A stretch of 21,883 bases of DNA from Desulfobacterales bacterium (GTDB taxonomy: Bacteria > Desulfobacterota > Desulfobacteria > Desulfobacterales > BuS5): positions 1 to 21,883 of the forward strand of contig JAERRQ010000231.1 of assembly GCA_016735355.1 (NCBI GenBank), in the 5' to 3' direction. The notes under the pieces are model-generated. The model searched no databases, was not told the origin of the DNA, and was given only the letters and a program-made list of their open reading frames with translations. Made by a program: the position numbers and the translations under genes. Shown piece after piece: positions 7,912 to 15,439 of this stretch. The first letter of the stretch is position 1; each line of letters begins with the position of its first letter.

Positions 7912-8451
7912 ATGTCACGTGTAGGAAAAAAAACGATTTGTATTCCAAGTAGTGTTAAAGTCACTTATTCTGAACATTTGTTGAATGTGAAGGGCGAAAA
8001 AGGTGTGCTTACAAGGTTGGTTCATCCTGACATTGATCTGAATATTGAAAATCAGAATATCAATGTAACTGTGAAAAAGGATGATAGGGTTAGCAGAGCT
8101 TTACAGGGCCTCACCAGAAGTCTGGTTTCCAATATGGTAATTGGAGTTGATAAGGGGTTTGAACGTGTACTTCAAATAAACGGTATAGGTTATCGCGCTA
8201 CAATTAAAGGACAGACCATAACATTTAATCTTGGATATTCAACTCCTGTTCTTTTTGATCTTCAGGAAGGTGTTTCGGCAACTGTGGACAAGAATAATAC
8301 TATCAAGCTTTCCGGCATTGATAAAGAGCAACTTGGTCAGGTCGCTGCAGCAATAAGAAAGTTGAGACCGCCTGAACCTTATAAAGGCAAAGGTATTAAA
8401 TATGCTGAAGAGCATATTAAAAGAAAAGCCGGCAAGACCGGAGTTAAATAA
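7912..8451 (+). CDS. rplF: 50S ribosomal protein L6
   Basis: L6 binds near the sarcin-ricin loop, where translation factors dock. I start it at ATG 7912 (MSRVGKKTICIPSSVKV, 179 residues), with GGGAG about eight bases upstream. A TTG five codons earlier overlaps that site and is less likely. The duplicated L6 fold is visible, with GVDKGFERVLQINGIGYRA in the centre and the C-terminal signature RPPEPYKGKGIKYAEEHIKRKAGK, of which KLRPPEPYKGKGI is diagnostic. Confidence 0.97.
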   Translation: MSRVGKKTICIPSSVKVTYSEHLLNVKGEKGVLTRLVHPDIDLNIENQNINVTVKKDDRVSRALQGLTRSLVSNMVIGVDKGFERVLQINGIGYRATIKGQTITFNLGYSTPVLFDLQEGVSATVDKNNTIKLSGIDKEQLGQVAAAIRKLRPPEPYKGKGIKYAEEHIKRKAGKTGVK

Positions 8452-8476
8452 AAATTTTTCTGAAGGGAAGTTTTAA

Positions 8477-8845
8477 ATGGGTTCGCTGGATTTAAAAAAA
8501 CAGGCGCGTTTGAAAAGAAAAAAGAGAGTTCGTAAGAAATTGACAGGAACATCGGAGCGGCCAAGGTTAACTGTATTTCGTAGTGCAAAACATATATATG
8601 CACAGGTTGTTGATGATACATCCGGTCACACGCTTGTTGCTGCTTCAAGTCTTGAGCCGGCCACTAAAGAACAACCTCAATTTGAAAGCAAAGTGGCGGT
8701 TGCTAATTATGTCGGCAAACTTTTGGGCGGACGAGCAATTGAAAAAGGAGTAACAAAAGTTGTTTTCGATCGTAATGGTTTTTTATATCATGGTCGAGTT
8801 AAAGCAGTATCTGAAGGAGCACGTGAAGCTGGTTTGGTTTTTTAG
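8477..8845 (+). CDS. rplR: 50S ribosomal protein L18
   Basis: L18 binds 5S rRNA with L5 and carries it into the central protuberance. The 122-residue protein has a basic N-terminus ([20 protein letters not shown]), then [30 protein letters not shown] and the C-terminal [23 protein letters not shown] block (landmark [12 protein letters not shown]). GAAGGGA lies about eight bases before the ATG. It is followed by a 189-base spacer that contains an inverted repeat element. Confidence 0.98.
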   Translation: MGSLDLKKQARLKRKKRVRKKLTGTSERPRLTVFRSAKHIYAQVVDDTSGHTLVAASSLEPATKEQPQFESKVAVANYVGKLLGGRAIEKGVTKVVFDRNGFLYHGRVKAVSEGAREAGLVF

Positions 8846-8884
8846 GGTATTGTTTTGCCTGTTTTTTATAATTAGGGCTATAAA

Positions 8885-9003
8885 TATAGATTGTCAGATA
8901 ATTACTTCATTTGAAAACTTGGCACAAGGATAGAGGGCGGAAGGCGTATTGGAATACGCCGATGACCGATAACGCAGTGAAATTATGTATGTGGCAATCT
9001 ATA
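8885..9003 (-). repeat. MITE-like intergenic repeat, copy 3 (inverted)
   Basis: This 119-bp copy runs opposite to copies 1 and 2. Its terminal inverted repeats are TATAGATTGTCA (8885-8896) and TGGCAATCTATA (8992-9003), 11 of 12 matching. Inside is a perfect GGCGTATT-GG-AATACGCC hairpin (8943-8960). The bases directly outside, GGGCTATAAA (8875-8884) and GGACTATAAA (9004-9013), match at 9 of 10 positions, as expected of a target-site duplication. It lies in the rplR-rpsE spacer and leaves the rpsE ribosome site intact. Confidence 0.9.
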
Positions 9004-9034
9004 GGACTATAAATAGGACTAAGGAGGAAAGCCC

Positions 9035-9529
9035 TTGTACAAAGAAGATACAGTAGAAAATCAATTAATTGATAAAGTCGTGTATATCAATCGCGTGGCG
9101 AAAGTAGTAAAAGGTGGCCGGAGATTCAGCTTTAGTGCTATTGTTGTAGTTGGAGATGGTGATGGTGCTATCGGTTATGGACTTGGTAAGGCCGGAGAAG
9201 TTCCCGTTGCTATTCGCAAGGGTATAGAAAAAGCAAAGAAAAATATGGTTAAAGTTTCCTTGAATAAAGGAACCATTCCTTTTGAAGTTATAGGAAAGTA
9301 TGGGGCTGGCAGAGTTTTTTTAAAACCAGCATCAGAGGGTACCGGTGTTATAGCAGGAGGTGCTGTGCGTGCGGTTCTCGAAGCTGCCGGAGTTCAGAAT
9401 ATTCTTACAAAGTGTATGGGCTCTCATAATCCCCATAACCTGGTAAAAGCTACTATTGAAGGGCTTACACAGCTTCAGAGTCGAGCGCAGGTTGCGGCAA
9501 GACGTGGTATAGATGTTAATAGTCTGTGA
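9035..9529 (+). CDS. rpsE: 30S ribosomal protein S5
   Basis: S5 sits at the mRNA entry and affects decoding accuracy. The 164-residue protein starts at a TTG (9035) seven bases after AAGGAGG (9021-9027). The double-stranded-RNA-binding half has [19 protein letters not shown] and [21 protein letters not shown] (landmark [14 protein letters not shown]). The C-terminal half has [28 protein letters not shown], of which [13 protein letters not shown] is diagnostic, and [13 protein letters not shown]. It is preceded by the inverted repeat element. Confidence 0.97.
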   Translation: MYKEDTVENQLIDKVVYINRVAKVVKGGRRFSFSAIVVVGDGDGAIGYGLGKAGEVPVAIRKGIEKAKKNMVKVSLNKGTIPFEVIGKYGAGRVFLKPASEGTGVIAGGAVRAVLEAAGVQNILTKCMGSHNPHNLVKATIEGLTQLQSRAQVAARRGIDVNSL

Positions 9530-9590
9530 AGTTATTGGTAGCGAACCATAAGGCTTCAATGTGCCTTTAAATATCTGAGGTAGAAATTAT

Positions 9591-9788
9591 ATGACCGGAA
9601 CAATAAAAGTCACTCTTTTAAAAAGCATGATCGGTAGACCTGAAAAACAACGTAAAGTTTTGCGTGGCATGGGACTTACAAAGTGCAATAAAACCGTTGA
9701 GCTTGAAAATATTCCATCTATTCGAGGCATGATTAATAAGGTGTCGCATCTTGTCAAGGCTGAGGAGAAACCTGATGAAGTTAAATGA
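9591..9788 (+). CDS. rpmD: 50S ribosomal protein L30
   Basis: L30 is a small 50S protein found only in some bacterial groups. The 65 residues show KVTLLKSMIGRPEKQRKVLRG and GLTKCNKTVELENIPSIRGMI, with the family landmarks IGRPEKQR and PSIRGMINKV. It is slightly longer than E. coli L30 (59) because of an acidic tail (KAEEKPDEVK). The tail-coding region overlaps the rplO start by 14 bases in another frame. Confidence 0.97.
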   Translation: MTGTIKVTLLKSMIGRPEKQRKVLRGMGLTKCNKTVELENIPSIRGMINKVSHLVKAEEKPDEVK

Positions 9789-10209
9789 ACTTGCGCCGTC
9801 CCCAGGATCACGTAAACAGCGAAAACGCCTTGGACGCGGTGTTGGGTCCGGTACTGGTAAAACAGCCGGCAGAGGAACCAAGGGCTATAATAGCCGTTCG
9901 GGAGGAGGCGTCCGTCCTGGTTTTGAAGGCGGTCAGATGCCCATACACAGACGCTTGCCAAAGAGAGGCTTTACCAATATTTTTAAAAAAAGAATATCTG
10001 TTATTAATATATCTGATTTGTCCAGATTTGAAAATGGCAGTATTGTTGATGAGGCTTTACTTGTTAAAGCCGGTCTTGTCAAAGGCAGAAGAGACGGAGT
10101 TAAGCTTTTGTCACAGGGCGAAATTAATAAACAACTCACCATTCGGTTAGACAAATTAAGCAAAGCTGCTGTGGAAAAAATTTTGGCGGCAGGCGGAAAA
10201 ATAGAATAA
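9775..10209 (+). CDS. rplO: 50S ribosomal protein L15
   Basis: L15 is a late-assembling protein that spans the 50S interior. I start it at the ATG (9775, MKLNELAPSPGSRKQRKRLGRG, 144 residues, the exact E. coli length), with TGAGGAG ten bases upstream. This start is inside rpmD, so the two genes overlap by 14 bases and are probably coupled. The glycine/arginine-rich N-terminal arm (GRGVGSGTGKTAGRGTKG) and GFEGGQMPIHRRLPKRGF are unmistakable. Confidence 0.97.
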   Translation: MKLNELAPSPGSRKQRKRLGRGVGSGTGKTAGRGTKGYNSRSGGGVRPGFEGGQMPIHRRLPKRGFTNIFKKRISVINISDLSRFENGSIVDEALLVKAGLVKGRRDGVKLLSQGEINKQLTIRLDKLSKAAVEKILAAGGKIE

Positions 10210-10231
10210 CAAATAAAGGTTGAGGTATTAT

Positions 10232-11530
10232 ATGCCTGTTGGAGGTTTCGGAAATATATTAAATATACCGGAATTAAAAAAAAGATGCCTTGTTACCCTT
10301 GGTCTTCTTATTGTATATCGCATCGGAGTACATATTCCTACCCCTGGGATTGACGGCGTTGCATTAGCTGAAATATTCGCCAGGGCAAAAGGGACTATAT
10401 TAGGCGTATTCAATATGTTTTCAGGAGGTGCTCTCGAGCGGCTCTCTGTATTTGCTTTGGGTATTATGCCTTATATAAGCGCATCTATTATTATACAGCT
10501 TTTAACGGTCACAATACCATTTTTGGAACAACTAAAAAAAGAAGGTGAGCAAGGGCATAAAAAGATTACCCAGTATACGCGTTATGGGACTGTCTTTTTA
10601 AGTATAATTCAGGGCTTTGGTATAAGCATCGGTTTGGAAAAGATGGGAACTGTGCTTCATCCTGGCTGGGGTTTCAGGTTAATGACTGTGCTTACCTTAA
10701 CAGCCGGAACAGCCTTTATAATGTGGTTGGGAGAACAGATTACCGAGCGGGGTATAGGAAACGGGATTTCATTGATAATATTTGCAGGTATTATTGTCAG
10801 GATTCCGGCTGCCATAGGCAATACATTTCGATTGATTTCAACCGGTGAAATGGGCATCTTTATTGTTCTGATTTTACTTGTGTTTATGGTGGCTGTCATT
10901 GCGCTTATTGTTTTTGTTGAGCAAGGCCAGCGCCGTTTACCAGTACAATATGCAAAAAGGGTAGTAGGGAGAAAGATGTATAGCGGGCAATCCACCCATC
11001 TGCCTTTGAAGGTTAATACATCAGGCGTGATACCACCTATCTTTGCTTCATCAATTATGATGTTTCCTGCCACAATTGTAAGTTTTGTCACAGTTTCGTG
11101 GATTCAGGAATTTATCAATTTATTAAGACCCGGCAACATGCTTTATGAATTACTATATGTAATAATGATTTTTTTCTTTTGTTATTTTTATACTGCTATC
11201 ACTTTTAACCCCGTTGATGTAGCTGAAAATATTAAAAAACAGGGTGGTTTTATACCGGGAATACGCCCCGGCAAGCGGACTGCAGATTATATTGATAAGG
11301 TTTTAACGCGTATTACCTTGGGCGGTGCTATATATGTTTCTTTGGTATGTGTGTTACCATCGATTTTGATATCATATTTTAAAGTACCGTTTTATTTCGG
11401 AGGCACCGCTCTTTTGATAGTGGTTGGTGTTGGAGTAGATACTATATCTCAAATAGAATCACATATGCTGGTTCGTCATTATGAAGGATTTTTAAAAAAA
11501 AGCGGCGGTAAGATAAAAGGTCGATTTTAG
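10232..11530 (+). CDS. secY: Protein translocase subunit SecY
   Basis: SecY is the channel of the Sec translocon in the inner membrane, working with SecE, SecG and SecA. From the ATG at 10232, which follows GAGG by about seven bases, it has 432 residues. A TTG four codons earlier overlaps the ribosome site. About ten membrane segments are visible. Signatures are [18 protein letters not shown] near the first helix, [28 protein letters not shown] (landmark [11 protein letters not shown]), the cytoplasmic loop [18 protein letters not shown], and [22 protein letters not shown] (landmark [10 protein letters not shown]). Confidence 0.98.
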   Translation: MPVGGFGNILNIPELKKRCLVTLGLLIVYRIGVHIPTPGIDGVALAEIFARAKGTILGVFNMFSGGALERLSVFALGIMPYISASIIIQLLTVTIPFLEQLKKEGEQGHKKITQYTRYGTVFLSIIQGFGISIGLEKMGTVLHPGWGFRLMTVLTLTAGTAFIMWLGEQITERGIGNGISLIIFAGIIVRIPAAIGNTFRLISTGEMGIFIVLILLVFMVAVIALIVFVEQGQRRLPVQYAKRVVGRKMYSGQSTHLPLKVNTSGVIPPIFASSIMMFPATIVSFVTVSWIQEFINLLRPGNMLYELLYVIMIFFFCYFYTAITFNPVDVAENIKKQGGFIPGIRPGKRTADYIDKVLTRITLGGAIYVSLVCVLPSILISYFKVPFYFGGTALLIVVGVGVDTISQIESHMLVRHYEGFLKKSGGKIKGRF

Positions 11531-11557
11531 AAATATTCTTGTTATAGGATTTATATT

Positions 11558-11776
11558 ATGCCAAAAGAAGAGGCCATCAAGGTAGAGGGTAAAGTTATTG
11601 AGACCTTGCCTAATGCTATGTTTAAAGTTGAACTTGAAAACAATTACCAGGTTCTTGCGCATATTTCGGGCAAAATGCGTATGCATTTTATTAAAATATT
11701 ACCTGGAGATAAAGTTGTTGTAGAACTTTCACCTTACGACCTTTCCCGCGGCAGGATTACTTACCGGGTAAAATAA
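11558..11776 (+). CDS. infA: Translation initiation factor IF-1
   Basis: IF-1 is a 72-residue OB-fold protein that occupies the 30S A site during initiation. The sequence matches the family end to end: [37 protein letters not shown] and [16 protein letters not shown]. It follows secY by 27 bases, without the adk and/or map genes that many bacteria have here. TAGGA lies about ten bases before the ATG. Confidence 0.98.
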   Translation: MPKEEAIKVEGKVIETLPNAMFKVELENNYQVLAHISGKMRMHFIKILPGDKVVVELSPYDLSRGRITYRVK

Positions 11777-11940
11777 GATCGTATTTATTAGTTGGTTTAA
11801 CTAACCGGAAGACTGTAACTTTTATTATTGTCAAAGGTGCATCGGAAGTTAGTAAGTCTGATTAAAAAAAAGTTGATTGATTTTATAAGTCCTTTTGCAA
11901 AGTTTTTATACTTTTTTTTGTATATTGGGGAGTGGCAAAT

Positions 11941-12054
11941 ATGAAGGTTAGGGCTTCAGTAAAGAAGATTTGCAGTAAGTGTAAAATAATACGCAGGAAA
12001 GGTGTTGTAAGGGTTATCTGTGAGAATAAGAGACATAAACAGAGGCAGGGATAG
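11941..12054 (+). CDS. rpmJ: 50S ribosomal protein L36
   Basis: This 37-codon gene is too short for a 60-residue ORF cutoff but is certain. It encodes the zinc-ribbon form of L36: start [15 protein letters not shown], then [15 protein letters not shown] and a TAG stop. Zinc ligands C11, C14, C27 and H32 are present. The ATG at 11941 follows GGGGAG by about eight bases. It sits between infA and rpsM as usual, although the 164-base spacer before it is long. Confidence 0.97.
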   Translation: MKVRASVKKICSKCKIIRRKGVVRVICENKRHKQRQG

Positions 12055-12066
12055 AGGAGGGCAGCT

Positions 12067-12456
12067 TTGGCAAGAATTGCAGGTGTAGATTTACCCAAAC
12101 GTAAGCGTATCGAGATAGGTCTAACTTATATTTACGGAATTGGAAAAACTGTTTCAAAGCGTATAATTGCAAATCTGAATATGGATCCGAATACATTGAC
12201 CGACGACTTGTCGGAATCGGAGATTAACAGCATACGCAAAGTAATTGATAATGATTACACGGTGGAAGGTGAGCTACGCACAGAAGTCTCAATGAATATA
12301 AAAAGATTAATGGATTTCGGATCATATAAAGGACTTCGCCACCGAAGGTCACTTCCTGTACGTGGACAGAGAACAAGTACCAATGCACGTACTCGCAAGG
12401 GCCCTAAAAGGTCAGCAGTAAAGAAACAGGGTGGCGCAGGTAGCGTAAAGAAGTAA
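12067..12456 (+). CDS. rpsM: 30S ribosomal protein S13
   Basis: S13 lies in the 30S head, contacts L5 across the interface and touches P-site tRNA with its tail. It starts at a TTG (12067) after AGGAGG (12055-12060), giving [25 protein letters not shown], with landmarks IAGVDLP and LTYIYGIG. Further motifs are [22 protein letters not shown]. At 129 residues it is about ten longer than E. coli S13 because of a basic C-terminal tail ([11 protein letters not shown]). Confidence 0.97.
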   Translation: MARIAGVDLPKRKRIEIGLTYIYGIGKTVSKRIIANLNMDPNTLTDDLSESEINSIRKVIDNDYTVEGELRTEVSMNIKRLMDFGSYKGLRHRRSLPVRGQRTSTNARTRKGPKRSAVKKQGGAGSVKK

Positions 12457-12482
12457 TTTAAAAGAAGACAGGTGCAATATAA

Positions 12483-12869
12483 ATGGCTAAAAGAACGCAT
12501 ACAAAAAAGAAAGAAAAAAAGAATATACCTTCCGGTGTAGTCCATATTCAATCTACTTTTAACAACACCATTATTTCAATTACAGATCCGGCTGGTAATG
12601 TTGTTGCCTGGTCTAGTTCCGGTGTAAAAGGCTTCTCAGGTTCACGCAAGAGTACTCCCTTTGCTGCGCAGCTTGCTGCGGAAGACGCTGCAAAAAAAGC
12701 AATGGAACATGGCATGAGAACTGTAGATGTTTATCTAAAAGGGCCTGGAGCCGGACGAGAATCTGCTTTAAGATCTTTACAAGCGGCGGGGTTCAAAGTG
12801 ATTATGATAAAGGATGTGACTCCTGTTCCGCATAATGGTTGTAGACCCCCAAAAAGGCGTAGAGTTTAA
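12483..12869 (+). CDS. rpsK: 30S ribosomal protein S11
   Basis: S11 lies on the 30S platform near the E-site codon-anticodon pair. The 128-residue sequence has a lysine-rich start, then [42 protein letters not shown] (landmark [14 protein letters not shown]), [18 protein letters not shown] and the universal ending [15 protein letters not shown]. The gene lies between S13 and S4, as in the standard alpha operon. Confidence 0.98.
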   Translation: MAKRTHTKKKEKKNIPSGVVHIQSTFNNTIISITDPAGNVVAWSSSGVKGFSGSRKSTPFAAQLAAEDAAKKAMEHGMRTVDVYLKGPGAGRESALRSLQAAGFKVIMIKDVTPVPHNGCRPPKRRRV

Positions 12870-12894
12870 TTTTTTTTTACTGGAGGAATTCCTA

Positions 12895-13524
12895 TTGGCA
12901 CGATATAGAGGTTCTGTTTGTCGGCTGTGCCGGCGCGAAAATTTAAAATTGTTTCTTAAAGGAGATCGTTGTTATTCGGACAAGTGTGCTTTTGACAGGC
13001 GCGGCTATCCGCCTGGTGATCATGGCCAGCGGCGGGGAAGAAAACCATCTGATTATGGTATTCAGTTGAGAGAAAAACAGAAGGTCAAGCGTATCTATTC
13101 ACTTTCTGAAAAACAGTTTCGACTTTTTTTTAAAAAAGCAGAAAAACAGAAAGGTATCACAGGAACGAATTTTCTTATGTTGCTTGAACGAAGGCTTGAC
13201 AATATTGTATATCGTATCGGTTTTGTTGACTCCCGTTCCCAGGGACGACATTTTGTGAAGCATAATCATTTTACTGTTAACGGGATAAAGGTCAATATTC
13301 CTTCATTTCTTGTTAAAATTGGTGATGTTATTGAGGTTAGAGAAAAAAGTCAAAAGATTAAGGTTGTTATAGACTCTCTAGATGCAGTGGTTCGGAGAGG
13401 TGTGCCTCAGTGGCTTGATTTGGAAAAAGAGAAATTTAAGGGAGTAGTAAAAAGTTTTCCAGTACGGGAAGACCTTACAATGCCTATGCAAGAGCAGCTG
13501 ATAGTAGAACTTTATTCAAAGTAG
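12895..13524 (+). CDS. rpsD: 30S ribosomal protein S4, zinc-binding form
   Basis: S4 nucleates 30S assembly and affects decoding fidelity; in E. coli it represses the alpha operon. I start it at TTG 12895 ([15 protein letters not shown], 209 residues), nine bases after TGGAGG. The longer open frame upstream runs into rpsK and has no support. The N-terminus carries cysteines C9, C12, C26 and C31 (CX2CX13CX4C), as in zinc-containing S4 of several Gram-positive bacteria. The S4 RNA-binding fold has [15 protein letters not shown] and [18 protein letters not shown]. Confidence 0.97.
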   Translation: MARYRGSVCRLCRRENLKLFLKGDRCYSDKCAFDRRGYPPGDHGQRRGRKPSDYGIQLREKQKVKRIYSLSEKQFRLFFKKAEKQKGITGTNFLMLLERRLDNIVYRIGFVDSRSQGRHFVKHNHFTVNGIKVNIPSFLVKIGDVIEVREKSQKIKVVIDSLDAVVRRGVPQWLDLEKEKFKGVVKSFPVREDLTMPMQEQLIVELYSK

Positions 13525-13599
13525 TTTTGAATTTTATCATGACTCTCTCACATTAATTTTTCATTTAGACATTTTCTAAAAAAAGCTGGAGATAAAATA

Positions 13600-14631
13600 A
13601 TGTCGTCAAACGAATTAATGTATATGAACTGGCAAGAAATGGTTAAGCCTGAAAAAGTTCATGTAACCTCTACACCATTATATGGTAAATTTGTGTGTGA
13701 ACCACTTGAAAGAGGATTTGGCTTAACTATAGGTAATTCATTACGAAGAATAATACTATCATCTCTTTATGGCGCGTCGATTGTATCCGTTAAATTTGAT
13801 TCCGTAATGCATGAATATAGTACTCTTCCAGGTGTACTTGAAGATGTCTCTGAGATTATTCTTAATTTAAAACAGGTTCGCTTAAAACTTAACGAAATCG
13901 AGTCCGCTAATGTTCATATTTCTGCTGCAGGTGAGGGTGTGGTTTTATCCGGAGATATTGTAAGCGATGATGGTAGCTGTGAAATTATGAATCCTGATTT
14001 GCATATTGCAACCCTTTCCGAAAATGCTGCTCTGGATATGTCTATGCTGGTTAAGGTTGGCAGACGATATGCGCTATCTGAAGAGAATAAGGATGAGGAT
14101 GCTCCTGAAGGAACAATACCTATCGATTGCATATTTTCTCCCATAAAACGAGTTACTTATGTAGTAAGCGATGCCCGTATCGGACAGAAAACCGATTATG
14201 ATAAACTGACTATGGAGGTTTGGACCGATGGCAGTATTGCACCCGAGGATTCTGTTGCATATGCTGCCAAGATTCTGAAAGAACAGATGAGTATTTTTAT
14301 CAATTTTGATGAATCGCTTGAGCCTGTTATTGAAAAGGAATCGGATGTGCCGGTGCAACCGGAGTTTAACACAAATTTATACAGACGAGTCGATGAGCTT
14401 GAGTTATCAGTACGCAGTGCGAATTGTCTTAAAAATGCCAATATATTAAAGATTTATCAACTGGTTAATAAATCCGAGTCAGAGATGCTTAAAACTAAAA
14501 ATTTTGGGCGAAAGTCATTGAACGAGATCAAAGAAGTTTTAAATGAAATGGGTCTTTCTCTTGGCATGAAACTTGACGGATTTGTTATACCTGAAGAAGA
14601 TATTGAAGAAGGAGAACAGGCGACCCCATGA
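13600..14631 (+). CDS. rpoA: DNA-directed RNA polymerase subunit alpha
   Basis: The alpha dimer is the scaffold for RNA polymerase assembly and its C-terminal domain contacts UP elements and activators. The 343-residue sequence has the N-terminal dimerisation domain ([21 protein letters not shown], landmark [15 protein letters not shown], then [21 protein letters not shown]) and, after a linker, the C-terminal domain [17 protein letters not shown] and [18 protein letters not shown]. The Arg, Asn, Cys and Lys positions used for DNA contact in E. coli look conserved. It overlaps rplQ by four bases (ATGA). Confidence 0.98.
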   Translation: MSSNELMYMNWQEMVKPEKVHVTSTPLYGKFVCEPLERGFGLTIGNSLRRIILSSLYGASIVSVKFDSVMHEYSTLPGVLEDVSEIILNLKQVRLKLNEIESANVHISAAGEGVVLSGDIVSDDGSCEIMNPDLHIATLSENAALDMSMLVKVGRRYALSEENKDEDAPEGTIPIDCIFSPIKRVTYVVSDARIGQKTDYDKLTMEVWTDGSIAPEDSVAYAAKILKEQMSIFINFDESLEPVIEKESDVPVQPEFNTNLYRRVDELELSVRSANCLKNANILKIYQLVNKSESEMLKTKNFGRKSLNEIKEVLNEMGLSLGMKLDGFVIPEEDIEEGEQATP

Positions 14632-15095
14632 GACATAGAAAAGCTGTTTTGAAATTAAATAGAACAAGCAGCCATAGAAAGGCTATGTTCAGAAATATGG
14701 TAACCTCTCTGTTTAAGCATCAGAGTATCCGTACTACTGATGTTAAAGCAAAGGAAGTGAGACGGTGGGCAGATAAATTGATTACTCTGGCTAAACGTGG
14801 AGATCTCCATGCCAGGCGTCAGGCTCTTTCGATTATAAGAGAAAAGGGTGTTGTTCATGAGCTTTTTGCCGTTGCTCGTGAACGTTATGGCGCTATATCC
14901 GGTGGTTATACCAGAATTACTAAATTAGGCAGACGTTCCGGTGATGCGGCACCTGTTTCTATTATTGAATTATTAGGATCCGATACTAAGAAAAAAGATA
15001 CCAAGAAAAAAGATACCAAGAAAAAAGATACTAAGAAAATAGACATCGAAATTGAAACTGAGAAGGAAAAAGCTGGGGTAGCATCAAACGGATAG
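14628..15095 (+). CDS. rplQ: 50S ribosomal protein L17 with a lysine-rich repeat tail
   Basis: L17 lies near the tunnel exit. The core matches the family: [56 protein letters not shown] (landmark [24 protein letters not shown] shortened to [14 protein letters not shown]), and [25 protein letters not shown]. The core ends near residue 117. A 38-residue charged tail follows, with four DTKKK-type repeats, giving 155 residues against 127 in E. coli. It is the last gene of the cluster, translationally coupled to rpoA and followed by an intrinsic terminator. Confidence 0.97.
   Translation: MRHRKAVLKLNRTSSHRKAMFRNMVTSLFKHQSIRTTDVKAKEVRRWADKLITLAKRGDLHARRQALSIIREKGVVHELFAVARERYGAISGGYTRITKLGRRSGDAAPVSIIELLGSDTKKKDTKKKDTKKKDTKKIDIEIETEKEKAGVASNG
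14982..15041 (+). repeat. Four 15-bp tandem repeats inside rplQ
   Basis: The unit GATACTAAGAAAAAA, with C/T variation at its sixth base and a changed end in the last unit, is repeated four times in frame and encodes Asp-Thr-Lys-Lys-Lys (the last is DTKKI). Units start at 14982, 14997, 15012 and 15027. The length is a multiple of three, so copy-number change by slippage would keep the frame. Confidence 0.95.
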
Positions 15096-15114
15096 AGTAA
15101 AATTGCTACATCTT

Positions 15115-15148
15115 AAAAAGCCTTATTGTGTTTAATAAGGCTTTTTTT
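15115..15148 (+). terminator. Intrinsic terminator of the S10-spc-alpha cluster
   Basis: AAAAAGCCTTATT (15115-15127) pairs perfectly with AATAAGGCTTTTT (15134-15146) over 13 bases around a GTGTTT loop, and the T-run continues to 15148. It lies 20 bases after the rplQ stop. The A-run before the stem also makes it a weaker terminator on the opposite strand. Confidence 0.93.
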
Positions 15149-15173
15149 ATTTCTTGTTCCACAATATGAGGTT

Positions 15174-15197
15174 GTTCCCACGCTGGAGCATGGGAAC
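15174..15197. repeat. REP-like palindrome
   Basis: GTTCCCACGCT-GG-AGCATGGGAAC is an inverted repeat with 11-base arms and one mismatch. A second, looser TTCCCA...TGGGAA palindrome occurs at 15304-15324. Both are in the non-coding spacer between the convergent rplQ and GGDEF genes. The motif resembles REP-type palindromes that I remember from other genomes, but I could not check this. Confidence 0.6.
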
Positions 15198-15216
15198 CGA
15201 TTTGAAAAGACTTTTT

Positions 15217-15433
15217 TGTAACCGTTCACGGTTTACAGTTATCAGTTTACGGTTGAAAAAACCAAAAATTTTGGAATTTATAGCTAAAATGTTTCAATCT
15301 GGATTCCCATGCAAAACTTGGGAACCTTTTACGCAGAGCCTTGTAAAAGCAAACTTTTGATTCCCTGTTTAAAATTCGAGTTTTGCTATGTTTTTAACCG
15401 TTAACTGTAAACCGACAACCGTGAACGGTTACA
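15217..15433. mobile_element. 217-bp non-coding element with 38-bp terminal inverted repeats
   Basis: The left end (15217-15254) and right end (15396-15433) are inverted repeats of 38 bases: the outer 17, TGTAACCGTTCACGGTT, are perfect and the inner 21 match at 16 positions. CTTTTT lies directly outside both ends (15211-15216 and 15434-15439), a candidate 6-bp target duplication, though it is low complexity. The interior has no convincing gene and contains the loose TTCCCA palindrome at 15304-15324. It fits a MITE or REP-composite (BIME-like) element. The right boundary is next to the stop codon of the GGDEF gene. The rest of the 15149-15439 spacer holds only the REP-like palindrome. Confidence 0.7.
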
Positions 15434-15439
15434 CTTTTT

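Noticed and set aside
11873..11926. Possible promoter before rpmJ (TTGATT/TTGCAA with TATACT/TATATT)
   Set aside because: No pair of boxes has an acceptable 16-18 base spacing, and the region is simply T-rich.
12835..12894. Upstream extension of rpsD into rpsK
   Set aside because: The frame overlaps the end of rpsK; the TTG at 12895 has TGGAGG in place and gives the universal ARYRG start of S4.
15154..15360. A 68-codon open frame in the spacer after rplQ
   Set aside because: It runs through the REP-like palindrome and the left arm of the inverted-repeat element, has no convincing ribosome site and no recognisable protein pattern.
15217..15433. CRISPR array or attachment site in the repeat spacer
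   Set aside because: The repeats are inverted rather than regularly spaced direct repeats, and there is no cas gene, integrase or tRNA nearby.
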